64,000 bases of DNA from Brachynemurus nebulosus. Its lineage: Eukaryota; Arthropoda; Insecta; Neuroptera; Myrmeleontidae. The notes beneath the pieces were generated by a model that did no database searches, had not been told where the DNA came from, and saw only the letters and a program-made list of their open reading frames with translations. Made by a program: the position numbers and the translations under genes. Of this stretch, positions 14,006-29,000 are shown one piece after another. The stretch lies in the NCBI GenBank assembly GCA_035578155.1, contig JAPWDM010000009.1, positions 5,554,001 to 5,618,000 on the forward strand. The letters are read 5' to 3'. The number at the start of each line of letters is the position of its first letter. The first letter of the stretch is position 1.

Positions 14006-17000
14006 GGCACCGCATGTATTTTATGAGCTTTTTAACTTACTGATTAGGTGTACCATCGCCCATTATAATACTATATGATGGGCAAACTTTAAGCATATAT
14101 TATCCAAACAACGAACTTGGTGGCGCTGTTTGTTGTGTCGTCAAGACGAATACGTCCCCCTCACTACCCCCTCCTTCAACCCGAGTAGTTGCTTCAACGT
14201 ATGTCATTGCTGTCAACCCGCTTGTTCACTTAGGTAGGTACCTACCTTGTAATTTATCCCCCACCACCACTACTACTACCTCCCACTCTCATCTTACTTA
14301 GTCTGTCTCGCTTACTATACTACTGTTTGTTCTTAAATCCAACTTTTGTGTTATTTTGAAAGTACACTTACATTTTATAATATACACACATAATGTATGG
14401 TATATTTGTGTATTTATAATGTATCATCCTCAGTTTCCCCCCACTACTACTACCAACATCGCCACTACTACTACTACTGTACGGTAATATTTATTCATTC
14501 AAATAACTTAGTCAATCCGTAATCTTAGTTAAATAGCTAGTAAGTTTCTTTTGTGAAATGTTTCTTCAAGAAATGGATCATTGACATTGTAGAAATAATC
14601 TAGAACGGCCTTCATGAAAATGATTTTTTTTTTTTAAAAAAGGCATATTTTTTGGCGTGCTGGAGGTTGTGAGGCTCAAAAAATACTGCGAGTAGAAAAT
14701 TTTGATCGGTAACCACGGTAATAAAACCACCACTTAATAGAAAGAGAGTATCAGCTCGTCAGTCAGCCTATTAAAATATCATTATATTAAAAATCATCGC
14801 AAATATTATCCCATTATTGTCACTACTATACCAATTTCATGGCTGACCCCAAGTTGGTCTTGTAATTAGTATCTCCGATCTTGTCTAGTAAATCGTGAGT
14901 TGGAAACCGATTGGGGGAGATACGTCACCTCCAACATTACCATACCTTTCACATTATCAAAAACGATGCATATCACCTTAACTGTGACGCATCCAAAACC
15001 AAATATATAAAATTTCATAGTTCGAAATTCGAAAAAAAAATGGCAATCTTTTGTATTTTGAAAATTTGTCTAGATTATTCTCAAATCTACACACTTAATA
15101 ACATACATCATTGAATTAGTTCGTGTTATATGACCAACATCTCTTTATTGCAATTCTTATCTTGCACCATATTGTTGTCTGTTATAGCATCATTCTCTTA
15201 AAATTATTTTATGAAATTTGTCATACCTACTACTGCAAACTTCTCGGCACTGCCACCACCGTCACTAATGCCATCTACATACATAGGTGGGCGATGATGA
15301 ATGAAATAAATAAACAAACAAACAAACGGTTGTTTCAAAAACTTTTTGAATAAAATTACATTTAATTGCATCTGTTAAAATATTATTTCTTCAACAGTGC
15401 TTGCAAAATTTTTGTTAAAAAATAGTAAATACATACATATTACAGTAATGTCTCGTTCTTTGGGGGGAGGGGGGCTTCCGGGGATTAGCCCCGAAAAAAA
15501 CTGTATTGTGTAATATTCGAAGCAACGTTCTCATCACTAAAATTGGCGCCCAACGTGGGGCCTGCGGTAACAAAAGGTCTCCAAGAATTTACAAAAACAA
15601 TATTTTTGTTGTAGTTGTGTATTTATGAATTTTTTGAAGTAGAAAACTGAACTATTCCGCGCTACTTACTCTAGCAATATACTCTGTAATATTCAAAGTA
15701 ATCCTCTCATCACTATAATTGGCGCCCAACGTGGGGCCTCCGAGAAAAGTCTCCAAGAATTTACAAAACCAATTTTTGTTTGTACCATGTATACAATCAT
15801 ATGGAGATACGATAGAGGAGATAGATATTTTAGAGCGATATATGATACTTGTGTGTGTAAAATCGGTGAAATAGGTAAGTCAAATAGATCTCTCCAGTGG
15901 ATTCTAACTAAAGGAAATTAATTACTGAATAATGAATGAACATCAGTAGTAGTATTATAGTAGGTGGTGGAATACAATATATAAACTATAAAGAAGAAAC
16001 ATAGAGTGGTAGTAGATAAAGTAACATGTACGGGTTAACAACACACACACATAGTATTGTGGTAAATTGTGTTGTTTTTGGTATGAAATAGATGTATATG
16101 TATTGGTCTTCGTCTTTAAATATTTGATTAGTGTAACTATACGTATGTATAACCAACAACCACCTATGCCACCCAACCCCCCCCCCCCTCCCGTCAACCA
16201 ATAGGTACGCCAAAGACCGCTTCCCATTTATTTATATCAACTGATTTGGCATGTCTATAAATTTATATAATAGTAACATTCATATAGGTTCTTTCACATA
16301 TACGTATACACCTCAGATAACTAACAAGGGTTCTGTACCAAAAAGAGGTAAAGACGGAACGCTTACTGGTAGCAATTGAAGGGTACAGGGGAAAAACGAT
16401 CAGAGTCACAAAAAGTAAATTTTTCAGGGGAGCGTTTTTAAACTTTAAAGTGTGAATCATGTATTATAGGCGCATTTTTCAACATAAAAATTTTTTGCCT
16501 GAAAACCGCGCATAGGATCTGGTTCAAACTTTCGGTGGTTATTGCTAATATAGTAAGCTAGAGGACGCCATGCCAGCAGAAAATAGACGGCTACGCGTTT
16601 TCGCGAAATTTGACATCGAATTATGTATTATATGCGCATTTTTCAACAAAAAAAATTTGGTTCTTCTCCTGCATATCACGGACTATGTTCAATTTTCACA
16701 TGTAATGTTAGCACGGGGTCAATATTCTGCATACTGTCAACATAACTGCATGGATTTTGGCATTTTTTACTTTTTGTGACTCTGATCGTTTTTCCCCTGT
16801 TTTTCTTTAAATCGCAAATGTTTTGAAAAATCTGAAATGATTCAGGCAAATAAGATTCTTTGTATTTTATAAGCAGGGCCGGCGAGATGGTGGAGTGGGT
16901 TTAAAGGGGGGACAGAGCCTTTGTTAGGGGTTCGGAAAAGTAAGAAGACATTTTTTTTGCTCATCAATTGTATTTTTGGAGAAAAAAATGGAAAAAAAAT

Positions 17001-20000
17001 ATTTGAAAATTTTTAGTTGTGCCCGGGGACTCGTCATTTCTCTCGCCAGCCCTGATTATAGAAAAAATAAAACAAACTTCGAGACGTCTATAGTTTTCAA
17101 GTAAAATAAAAATATTTGTTAATGTTTTTACCTTTGCCTATCTGTTTAATTTGCAGATTATAATCATCGATTTTTACACAAAAATGAAAATATTATTTCG
17201 AAAATCCTGTGTATACGCCCCCCCCCCCCCCAAAAAAAAAACAATGAATTACCAAACTATTCTTGATTTATTTCGAATTTTATATTTTTTTATATATAGC
17301 AGTAGTTATGGTTAACAATGGTAATTATGTAATTTTAATTAATGTAAATACATTCCTTTTTCCTCGAAAATTGACTTTTTTACTAATTGCATTTATTTCA
17401 GTTTTGTACGGAACCCTTAATGCGTGAATCAGACTTGCACTGAACCGAACCCGGTACATATTATGTACATGTTGAAATCTAAATACTTATTAAAGTTGCG
17501 TATATGTATACTTTAGCTAGGCTATGCCTAACAAACCTATTATTTATTGTATATGTGATTTGTTCTATTACGCTTCTCGCAATGTACAAGGTGTCTCAAA
17601 AGTAATGATGGAAGTGCTGGAAAATGTCTCCTTCACAAATAAGTACTATGAACCACACCCTAATTAATTTTCTTTCTTCATTTATCCGGAAAAATCCTAA
17701 AGTATAGTCAATACCTAATCACGCTGCTGTCAGCGTTAATAGGAACGAATTGGAATTTAATAGAAAGTATGCACAAAATGACTCACAGATGGCACTAATG
17801 CTAGGTATAAACGCAGAATACAGAAACGATCTTACTATCTCCGTACTAGCGATACCAGCGTGGACAATAGATCCCCACCACTTCCCTCCACTATGTTATG
17901 TAGGTGCACACTGTTTGTAGTTGTGTATGTTTGATGTTTACATCTGTGTGAATGGTCACACACACAGCCACTGATACACGTATTCAAGCAGAACAACGTG
18001 CAGTGTAACTAATAATGATCTTAACAATCAGTAACAATTGATGCACATTCGGTCACCGCTACGAAAGAATGACCAGCTAAGCAGTGAGAAGGCTCGATTG
18101 GTCTCCTACTGTCCATAAATTTTTTATATTTACGCTGTTTCTGTATCCCGTGGGTATAAATAATCAAAACTATAGACACATTTTGAAATTTTTCACGCGT
18201 TTTTCTTGAAACTACGTTTTCCAAAACAGTGAGTAAGATAACTTCAGCAGTTTTCATCTGATTAATTTAATCTTTTATCTGTATCGTCTTACAATTAGAC
18301 AAATTGTCAATGGCGATACACAGGATTTTTTAGAAATTGAAAATAATTGGCTAACAAATAAATTTTTTATAAATTAATTAATTTTGGATTTTTTCATCAG
18401 TTTTCAAATTTTTTTAAACTGGTACCATTAAGTAAAAAATCTATGGAACACTGGAAGGAATACAACTATCTCTTTTCTGCAATCACTTATGAGCAAGTAT
18501 GTGCATTTTACAGAACTATGTTGTCATTCACTTAGTAGCTACCAATGGATGTGTTTCAATTGTTGTCATATTGTTGTCGTTGTGTTGACACGGTATACGT
18601 GGTATACGTACATGATAGTACCACATACATATTTTCTATATGCGTATGCAAGACACCAATACACACAACCATCTATCGCACTACCACACACAACTTCGCG
18701 TGCACATATATAACATAGTGGGGGGTTATTTTCTATCCTTTGTCGTTACACTGGTTTCAGTAGTATAGAGATACTACCGTTTGTTCTGTAATATTCTGTG
18801 GAAAAATCAGTAGGTATTTTTTAATTTAACTACTAATTTTTTTTTTATTATTTATTAATAGTAGCTTGCGTTTTACTGTACTTCAGAAGATATTACTTTT
18901 AAAATTTTGTACAAAAGACCCAAATAATTATTGATTAGGTATAGTGAACTCTTAAAAATTTATGTCGTTCCCAAAATAATTATTATGTTAATTTTAATAG
19001 GATTTTCTTTGCCATTTAAAGGAAAAAAAAATAAATGTTTTTATGTACATAAAATTTTATTATACATATTAAACTGAGCTACAATCTCCTCCCTGCTCTA
19101 CATTAAACATTATTATTATAATAATAATAATATTTGTTTGAAAAAGAAATAGATAAGATATGATTATGGCCCAACAATGAATGGGCCCAATGGTCAACAG
19201 TGATGATTATTCAAGCTGAGTGGTGGTGGGAAAAATAATAACGACCAAACAATACCGAATTTAAATTGACCAAAATTCGTTCATTATTTGTTTTATAAAA
19301 TATAAAATATATACAGTTGTGTACATTAAAAAATGAACACTTCTTCCTCCGCGAAGATAATCAAGAAACTTTTAAATATCAATAAAAAAAAAAAAAAATA
19401 AATAAATAAAAACGCCACACAGTCTCCAATATTTTGAGCCAGTATTCTAGTCTAGAATTATTTAACCCTTAACCGGTAAGGTGAATTTTTATAATACTCA
19501 CGGTAAAGTAATGTCTGAGAGACATCAACAAATTAACATACCGCGGGCTGGTAACATAGATAACCAAAACTGGAGACCACACGTATATGCATGTATCAAA
19601 CACTCCCCTTACGCCAGCAGGGTAAAATTTACCCTAAACCATAAAAGAATATACAAACGTTCAGTTAACAAAAACAAGCAGAGAGGAAGAAAACTGAAAG
19701 AATATATTTGTATACGACTCACAGACATCACCTTACCGGTTAAAGGTTACAATTCGATTTTTTTTTATTTCATTTTCTGAGAATAAACCTTAAAAAATGT
19801 ATCGTCAAGAGGAAATTTAAAAATTTTGAAGATTTACAAAGTTATAACCAATTTAATACGGTAAATTCAGATATTAGGTGTTATACTTTAAAACTTCAAA
19901 TATATTTTTCCCGAAACTACATTTTTCAAGTTGGTCAACATGATATCTCCAGTTCTATTTATTCAATCGACTTCAAATTTGGCGCGTATCATCAGTACAT

Positions 20001-23000
20001 GTTGCTTTATGGTAGCAACTACGGATATCGCAAAATTTTAAATTTTACTATTTTTAGACTCAAATTTTTTTCATTTTAATTCCTGTCAGAATGACAATCT
20101 TAATTTTTATATGTAATCAAATTTAACTAATTGTACAAAATTTACAGAGATATCCCCTTAGAATGTTGTGTTACAATTTTTATGATTTGGTGTCTCAGAT
20201 ATTTCACTTACTACAATTGTTTCATTTTCATTTTACCCGCACTGTATCACTCCATTTACGGGGCACCTCTTCTTTATAATATATAAAATATAAAAAGCAG
20301 ATTTATCAAGAATGGATTTTATTTTATTTTACTTTTATAATATTTTACGGGTGACTCTTTTATTTCGCTATTGTATTTCTAAAATACGATCACTATAGGG
20401 TTCTCTGTTTCTATACTTACAAACCGTACATACATGGTCGAACTGTGTACGACTTCAATATTGTACACCAAGGCTCAAATTTAAACGAACCATTCCGTAT
20501 AGTCTATATTGAATTTGAAATTGAAACTTTTAGTCGAAGTGTAAACAGGTAGTCCGTATATTTTTTGTACGTTGGTGTACCTGTATGTACATGTATGCAC
20601 ACATATGTACATATATCGAAGAATTACCATACACATAGTAAAAATACAACGGTAGTTCACTGATAATGTCAGTTTATATAAAGAATTATTAAAATTTAGT
20701 ATAAACCTTTTAACCCTTTCTCTATATTACTCTGTTCGTTGTATACCTCTAAGCTATCTCGTCCACCATTTCTTTTACTAGAAATTTACCAATCTCTCTT
20801 TTTTATATTGTACTTTTTAACTAATGCTAATATATTTGTACTTTTTAAGGTTCCGAAGAAGAACAGATCGTATAATTTTACAATTTGTCCTAACTGTATA
20901 TTTCCCGTATTAAAAAGTGTAAATGAAAAATTTGTTAGGGTTCGGAACACTCTTGTGTCCATTGGTTCGTTTGTCACAGAAGTAAAGGAATTTGAATAAA
21001 TGTGACGCAGTGCGTGAAGGGGAAGAGGGCGAGTTAAAAATGCGAGAATTTTGCGTGACGTATTTTATGGATGTCTCCAAATAGTATTGATTTTATTTTC
21101 AAAATTCGTATATATTCAAGTTATGTCTTGTAATAAATATGGTCCTGCTTACGCAATAATTTACAATACATTTTTTCTCATATCCTACAAACCTTACCTT
21201 TATGCACTATCTATTCTACTGTATCATATTTTTGATTGACCAGAAGTTATATTGAGACGATTTAACTACTGAGGAGCCATAACTTAATGCGTGTCAAGCA
21301 CGCACTTTACGAATTTTTTTTTTCTATTCAACCCTTTTTTTCAACCATAACTTGCGACAAGGGTGTTTGCAAAAAATATTAATATTGATTATTATCTTAT
21401 TAAAAAAAGGGTTAATAAATGTAGAAAAAAAAGATTATTTATTAGATATGGGAAGGGACCAAGAGTTTAGAGAATATTTTGGTCGATGAGTGTACCTACA
21501 TTTTTTTAGTGTGTGTGTACATCTTAACCGTAATATTTTCACATTACAAGTAAATATTTTAAACATAAATAAAACAAAGATAAAAATTACTCCCTTTTTC
21601 GCATCCTAGAAAAGTCGGTCGGTTGACGACGGTGTCTACCTTAATAAACTCACCTGTGCTTTAATTTTTTCGCCGTAAATAGAGGAATATTATGCATGAA
21701 AATTATAATTACACTAATAAAAATGAGAAACATCGTAATATAATTAATTAAATCATATTATAACGAAAAATATTTTTTTTTACCGTGAAAAAGAATTTTT
21801 TTGTGTGTGCTGGTTACCTGCGAAACCTTTGTTTTCCTCATTGTGACGGTTATGCATTAAAAAAAATGATTTACCTCTTTTCTTCCCGAGAAGGCTAGCC
21901 TGAGGAGCTGAGGAGGAGGGTGAGTGTACACAAACGACAAGGACAAAAAGTCAAAAAGGTTAAACAAATATTCAGTGGAAACTTATACAGGAAGATTTAT
22001 AATTACTTTTCAATTCCATCATGAGTCTAGTTTTTGGATTCGATCTGTGGCGACGACAAAAGTAGAAGAAAAGGTCTCGCTTTTTTTTGTTTTTACCTTA
22101 TTTGAAATCAATTTTCAATATTTGAAAATCCTTTTTTTGCAATTTCGATCCCATTGAGTCCATCCTGTAAATACCTTTTCGCCAAATACAACTTAACGTT
22201 TTTCACACATTAGTTTAGCATTAAGCACTGAAAACCGACGACTCATCCCAATTTCGCCCATATTTTTCGCCGCTACGCGCCACAAACTACTCCTTTTATT
22301 AAGTTACAAAACATAAATTTATTACAATTTACATTTGATAATATAATTAAAATAAATGGCCATGTAAAAAACAGTAAAAAGGATAAAACAAGTAAATACG
22401 AAACGGTACGGTGGTTCCCGGCTACCTCCCCCACCACTCACATACCCCCACTCCACACACACACTATAGTCTATTACCCATTATAACTTACATATATTTA
22501 TTATACGTTTGTTTATGTATATATGTATGTATATGCATACCTTCCTATACTATTTAACACATATCTTTTTAGCCCTAATTAAGAACAAAAATTATAAAAT
22601 ATAGTTTTGTCGCACGGCCGAGAGAGAAAACGGCGAGGTGGAAGGAACGTGGGAATGCGGCGAGCAAAGGCCCAAGCACGGCAAACATGAAACAACAGAA
22701 CCACATTGCTGCGTCTTGTTCATCTTCTTTTCTGGCAAATATGATTAAATATAATATAATGATAATGATACTACTACAAGCAACCAACGGGGCACACATA
22801 ACCTAAATATAAATATTATACATTTGAGGCAACTTCAATAATCATAATATGACAACCCTTTTAAGCAAAACAACCCTTTCGTTTTAACAGCAACCATTTT
22901 CTCTCGTATGTTGGTATTCCTTAGATAGTATTTTTCTCATTTCATTGCTATCCACCAACCATCATCCCCCATCACGAAAATATGAATGACGACATTAAAT

Positions 23001-26000
23001 AATTATTCTCTTATTAGTTTTTGAGAATATCAGACATATAAGACACACTCCTAACCAAACTTTCTACTACATATACTTTTTGACACATACCTATCAGCTG
23101 TTCATTGGCGGCCATTAATATATATGCAAACGACTGTACATATCGGAACACGTAATTGCATAACATTATACGACATTATATTACAAGCCTATTTTGAAAT
23201 TTAATAAATATAGCGATAATATTTCTTTAAGTTATATATACGCTTTAAATTAGAAATTTCTATGTTCGTAGGTATGAATAATATGCAGGTGTAACAAAGT
23301 GCTTTCTTACATATATAGGTATATGGCATATTGTGCTATTATTATTATCTTGTCATTTCATTTTAACTTGTATTAATTATGTATAATACTATCCTTTATC
23401 TCATTTATAATTAGTTATATATGTTTAAAATGTACACATATTTATAATATATATTATTTTACTTATTTATTTCCGAGTATAACAAAAAGTAAAATATATT
23501 CCGGTGTTTGTTAGCAGAGTTAAGAATTATAGCATTAGACAACGACAACAACAACAACACGTAATAAATATAACGCATATAGTAGAGCCACCTATAGGTA
23601 TGTTTTATAACATACATTATTAGAAATTTAATTTTAGACCATTTTATATCAGTGGGCTTGGTGTGGATGGTGTTAACATGTTGAATTTACCCCTTTTTTG
23701 TGTGAAGTTCTTACGAAAATGAGGAATTTAGTCAGTTTAAATGAAACATTGTCTATTTCTTACATGTTTTTGATTATTCACAATCAGTAAAGTTATAAAG
23801 ATTGTTCTAAGTTACAGTAGAATTTTTAAAAAGTCAGCCTGGAGTCCAAGTGAATAGACCAAATTAAACTTTTCTTTATTTATCTATATTTATTAAACTT
23901 TATCCAAATTTTTACTAATGACAACTGAAAAATGCATGACGGGAAAGTAAGAAGTCTCAGTAGCTTGGAGGTGTTCGTCAGTGGTGGTTTTTTGCAAAAT
24001 TTGGCCAGATTTCAAAGATTTTTTTAACTTTTTTTTATATCATCGAAAAGAGCCTAAGAAATTGCATAAGGCAATCTATTAAAACATTGTTCTAAGTGAA
24101 CTAGCTTTTGAGAAAAGTTAAGAAATTTGCTGAATTTCTTTACGATAAATGCTTCATTGTTTTTATCATTACAATAACAATATTTATATAATTAAAATTG
24201 GAAAGGTTTACTTTGTGAAAATCCATATTAAAAAACATGGGATCGTTGCTCTGTCACTTTTCACAACAAAAATCGTACAAACACGAGTCGACTTTCGGCC
24301 ATTACGCCATCATCAGGTGAAAAACATAACTAAGAACTATATATTTTTAATAGTTTGTTAGTTAGTTTAATAGTTTTTTAGTTGTGTTTTTCATCTGATG
24401 ATGGCGTAATGGCCGAAATCGACTCGTGTTTATACGATTTTTGTTGTGAAAAGTGACAAAGCAACGATCCCATGTTTTTTAACAATATTTATATCTGTTT
24501 CATTTTTCAAAATAAATATAAATTAACTTTTCAAGAACGCGTCATCATCACCGATTTTGAAAATTTGTTCATTGTTAAAGAGCTAAACTATTTTAGATGG
24601 ATATAAGTTATAAGGTCTGCCAGTGTCCAGGGGTTTCAAAAAGCTTCAAAAATAAAAACTACCCAACCGATTTTGAAAATTTTTTCACCTTTTGAAAGTT
24701 AGCTTCTTTTAAATGCATATATGCTATACTATATGAGATGCGCCCCCAAAAGCGCTAAAAATTTTTTCACTGTTAGAGAGCTAAACTATTTTGGATGAAT
24801 ACAGACTGTTGTATGAGATCCGCCAGTGTGCAATCTTTGGAAATTCACTATGTTATGCAAATGCTGCGACAGGGGTATTTTTTTTTCTTATTTTTTGGTA
24901 ATCAAAATTGCCTCCAATTAGAAAAGATAGGAAAAATTAATTGAATTACTACTATAATACTCTATTAACGTATACCAATGCCGTGTATTTTGATCCCAAT
25001 TAAAAATTCTAACAAAAAAATTTACCGCTTGCCTATTTTATTAAAATCAAATAAATTTCGTGGTTTTTTTTTCCTCTTATTTTTGTTGTGTTTTATAAAC
25101 GGAACCGAGCGAGAACTGTGATGCGATGAAATCTAAATCCTTAACTCCACTGATCGTAATAGTTCTACTCTACTCTATATAACTCATTCCAAACTCGTAA
25201 CAACTCGAACTATATATTGAATAAACTTGATCCTCTGTAATTAATAATCTCTATAATATACGTTGTGTAATTTTTTGTTATACCAAAATACGTACAATTC
25301 AAAAAAAATTAATGAATTCAAGTCGTATGCTATTTTTGAATTAATTAAAATTGTATAACAAATTTTTTTTACTAGACGAAAAAAAAACTAGAGGTCAAAA
25401 TGGAACTAGACGTAGTTTATGGAGGTTCGCTAAACTGCTAAACCACTGATTTTTATAAGGCGTTACATTTGCCTCTTTTTATTGACTTAAATAGTAGTAT
25501 ATACTAACACCTCTGGAATGACATTCAATAGGAATTACAACTGGAAATATCGTTTTGAAACCCATTTTTCTAAAACGAAATCAGTAATATTATATTTCCA
25601 TAAGTAAATCACAGATGGCGTTAATGATAGGTATAAATACTTAGAATGATAAACAAATTTTGAAACTTTACAGGTATTTTTCTTGAAAATACATTTTTCA
25701 AAACGCTGGGCAACATAACTCTATCAATTTTCATCCAATTGATTTGAAATTTTACCTGTATCTTTTTTGATAAATTATTTAGGGCGGTACACAAGATTTT
25801 TGAAATTGGTTAACAAATAAACTTTTTATGTAATTCTATGGTCACTTACATTACAATTGATTTAAAATTGAGATTAAAATCTTTGGATATTTTCGTATTT
25901 AATGAGTAAATTCACTAAAATTTACTCAAATTAAATCGAATATGATTTAAACTTTTAAACAAAGGAAATCAAACAACAAAAAATGCATAAAAATTTTTTT

Positions 26001-29000
26001 TATACAAGATAAAGAAGATAGTCGCTTACATTACTCAAAAAGGAATACAATTTTTCATCTTTTATACAATGAAAATTTTCTGCTCTGTTTTAATAACAAA
26101 CAGCTTCATTTAAATAAATTTAAAGAAATAATGTTTCAATAAATTATTTTAATAAGAAACTTCATGAAATATTATACATTTTTGATAAAAATGTAACTTT
26201 TAGTCGGTCACTTACATTACACCATTTTTGGTCACTTACATTACAGTCACTTTAAAACAAGTTTTATTAAAAAGTAAGTAGTTGATTTTTTGGAAAATAT
26301 GATAGATAACAAAGATAAAAGTTTATTTTTAGTAATTAAAAAAACTTCTCTCGGTTTTGATAACCTCCATTACTCGAATTCGTAGCTTGACAATAAATCA
26401 AAATAATACTCAAAACGAGTATGTATAATGATTATTTCAGCAGAAAGAAAAAAGTAAATTTAGCTATATTTTAATATTCGCTTGAAAAAAATCACAAATT
26501 AGGGTACTTTTTTTATTAAGTAAAACATTTTTAAGCGAAATTTTCAGAATAAAGACAATTACAGATAAAAAATAAAATAAAAAAACGTTGTAAACAGTTA
26601 TTTAGTCTTTTGAGTATCAAGTAGGCATGATATGGATTAATTTTTTTCATTTTTGAATTTTTACGTCTTCGAAAAAAACCGTCTGCGTTAAATCTGCGCC
26701 TGTGCTACCGTTTTGTTTTTAGTTTTTGTTTTTTTTAAATTGGAAAAAATTTTTTTTTATATCTCAAATCACGTATACCTATTATACTCTAAAAAATTTT
26801 GTATTGATTGCATTATTCGTTACAGAGAAAAAAATTCTTCAATAACACCTTTTTGGGCATTTCAAATAATGTAGATGCAACTTCTTCCTCCTAACTTCCC
26901 AGCCGTAACTGGTGAGTTGCTCCTTCTCTCTCTCGCTCTCTCTCTCTCTCTCTAAATCTACTCTAATTTAACACATCTATAGAATATTTTTGGAGATAAT
27001 TTCAAAAAGATGAAGCAATATTATTATACCGGCGAATGGTTTCGGTGTTTGAAATGCACGTACATTGTAAACCTATATGTAAACTAATGTAGGTAAGCAT
27101 TACCTACAACGCCATCTACCTACTGGTTGGTAACTTTAGGTATTACTTAGGTACTACTGGTGTGGTAACTGGTAATATATATATAAAATAACAAATGTTA
27201 AGAATAATATTAAAATTAAGATGAATATTGTAATTTGTATATAATTTTAACTTTTAAGTGCAATTTCATAAAATTTATGTTAAAATATAATACACAAAGT
27301 TTTCTACACCGGTACAATATATCTATGTATTGTAAAGTATAAGTCAAACTAAATGACATTTATATTATGAGAGGTTTTATAAAGAAGTTGGCGCCACCAC
27401 GGCCAAAGTAAACCCAACTTTATGGGTTAAGCGACGGGGAGGAGTGTAATAAAATAAATTGGGTGCGCCGCGCCAGTAGGATAATCCAAAAGTTGGGTGG
27501 AAACAAAAAATTTTGTGCACAGGCGATAGGTGGGTTTGGTGGTTAGTGTAATTAAAATCGTGAGGCAAGCCCCCGGTACCGTTTGTAACACCCTGTATTT
27601 ATTGTTACCAAGTTGTTCAATTAGTTAAGGGGAGATTCGCTCAAGAAAAATAAAATAAATCGATTTTTTTTTCTTCACAATTATGTTCCTTAAGGTGTTA
27701 AAAATATTCTCCTAAAATGTTATTTAAAAAAAAAAAAATGAAAAACCAAAAAGTTATGGGCATTTTAGTGCACGCACTTTACACATAACTCATTTTCTCG
27801 AAAGTACGTTTTTCGACACGGTTCCTGATGTATCTCAAAAAGTATTTGAGATATCGACATAAATCAGAGTGCATATTATTCCTCGATACCGTCATTTTGG
27901 CAGGAACTAGAATCTTTTGGTTCCGTAATATATTTTCAAAAAGGCGGCTGTTTATAGTCGAAAAAAAGCGATGATTTTTGAAAATTTATTTTCAGAATGT
28001 AATTTCTCGCTGGTTTTTTTACTTTTTTTCGTAGATCCTCGTTAATGCCCTAATTCTTGATTTTTTTTATTTTGGTTCACTGGGGATTTCAGAACGCGAG
28101 GAAAATCTCGCAGTGCCGACTTCAAAGCCGTTTATTTGTACTCAGCTCATTTTTAAATTAAAAAAAAAAAAAAATTGTATCTCAAGACATGTAGAAACAA
28201 TGTTGTATATTTAGTTTTTTAATAAAATATTTATTTGTATAAAAAAATAAATAAATAAGTTAGAAAGGTCGATTTTTGATATTTTGGGAACCTCCTCTTA
28301 ATACACTATTACTTTTAATTATATGTAGCTATAATTTATTAGAAAAGAAACCGAAATATATTGTTGGTCGCGTTATTGTTACTCAAATATCTATAAATTA
28401 AAAATATTGTTCCTAAAGAAAATATTGTTGCTACTAGATTCGAATGATCTGACTTCCGGTTCAGGTCGCATTACTATAATTTGAACGTAAACTTTCCATT
28501 TTTTCTCTTAAAATAACCCCAAATTTGGCGAAAGCCTTTTTTCTAGTCATTGCACATGTGTATATCTAATTTACAACCTATAATTCGTTACTTACGTATT
28601 TAAAATTAAATTAGTACTGGAACATCTACGATTCGAACCAACAACATCTATGATTGTTTTCATTAAATATTCAGCTCTTCTATCCTTTGCGCCACAGGAC
28701 CATCAATACATATATACCTATTCTTATTTATTAAATTATAATATGTGACGTACATATATCACGCGGTAAATTTGAATATATAAATTATTTTAGATTTTGT
28801 TACATTTTAAATTGCAACGATACTTTTAATAATAAAAATGACATTATATATTATACATATTTAAAATTTCATAAAAAGAACTTTTTTGATTTGTACATTT
28901 TAATTTAAAATATTTTCACCTAAACTGAAGTATAATTAATTGAATGAAAAATGTCAGAAAATAATATGAAAATTTTCCCCCGGAAAAAACATTTAAGTGA

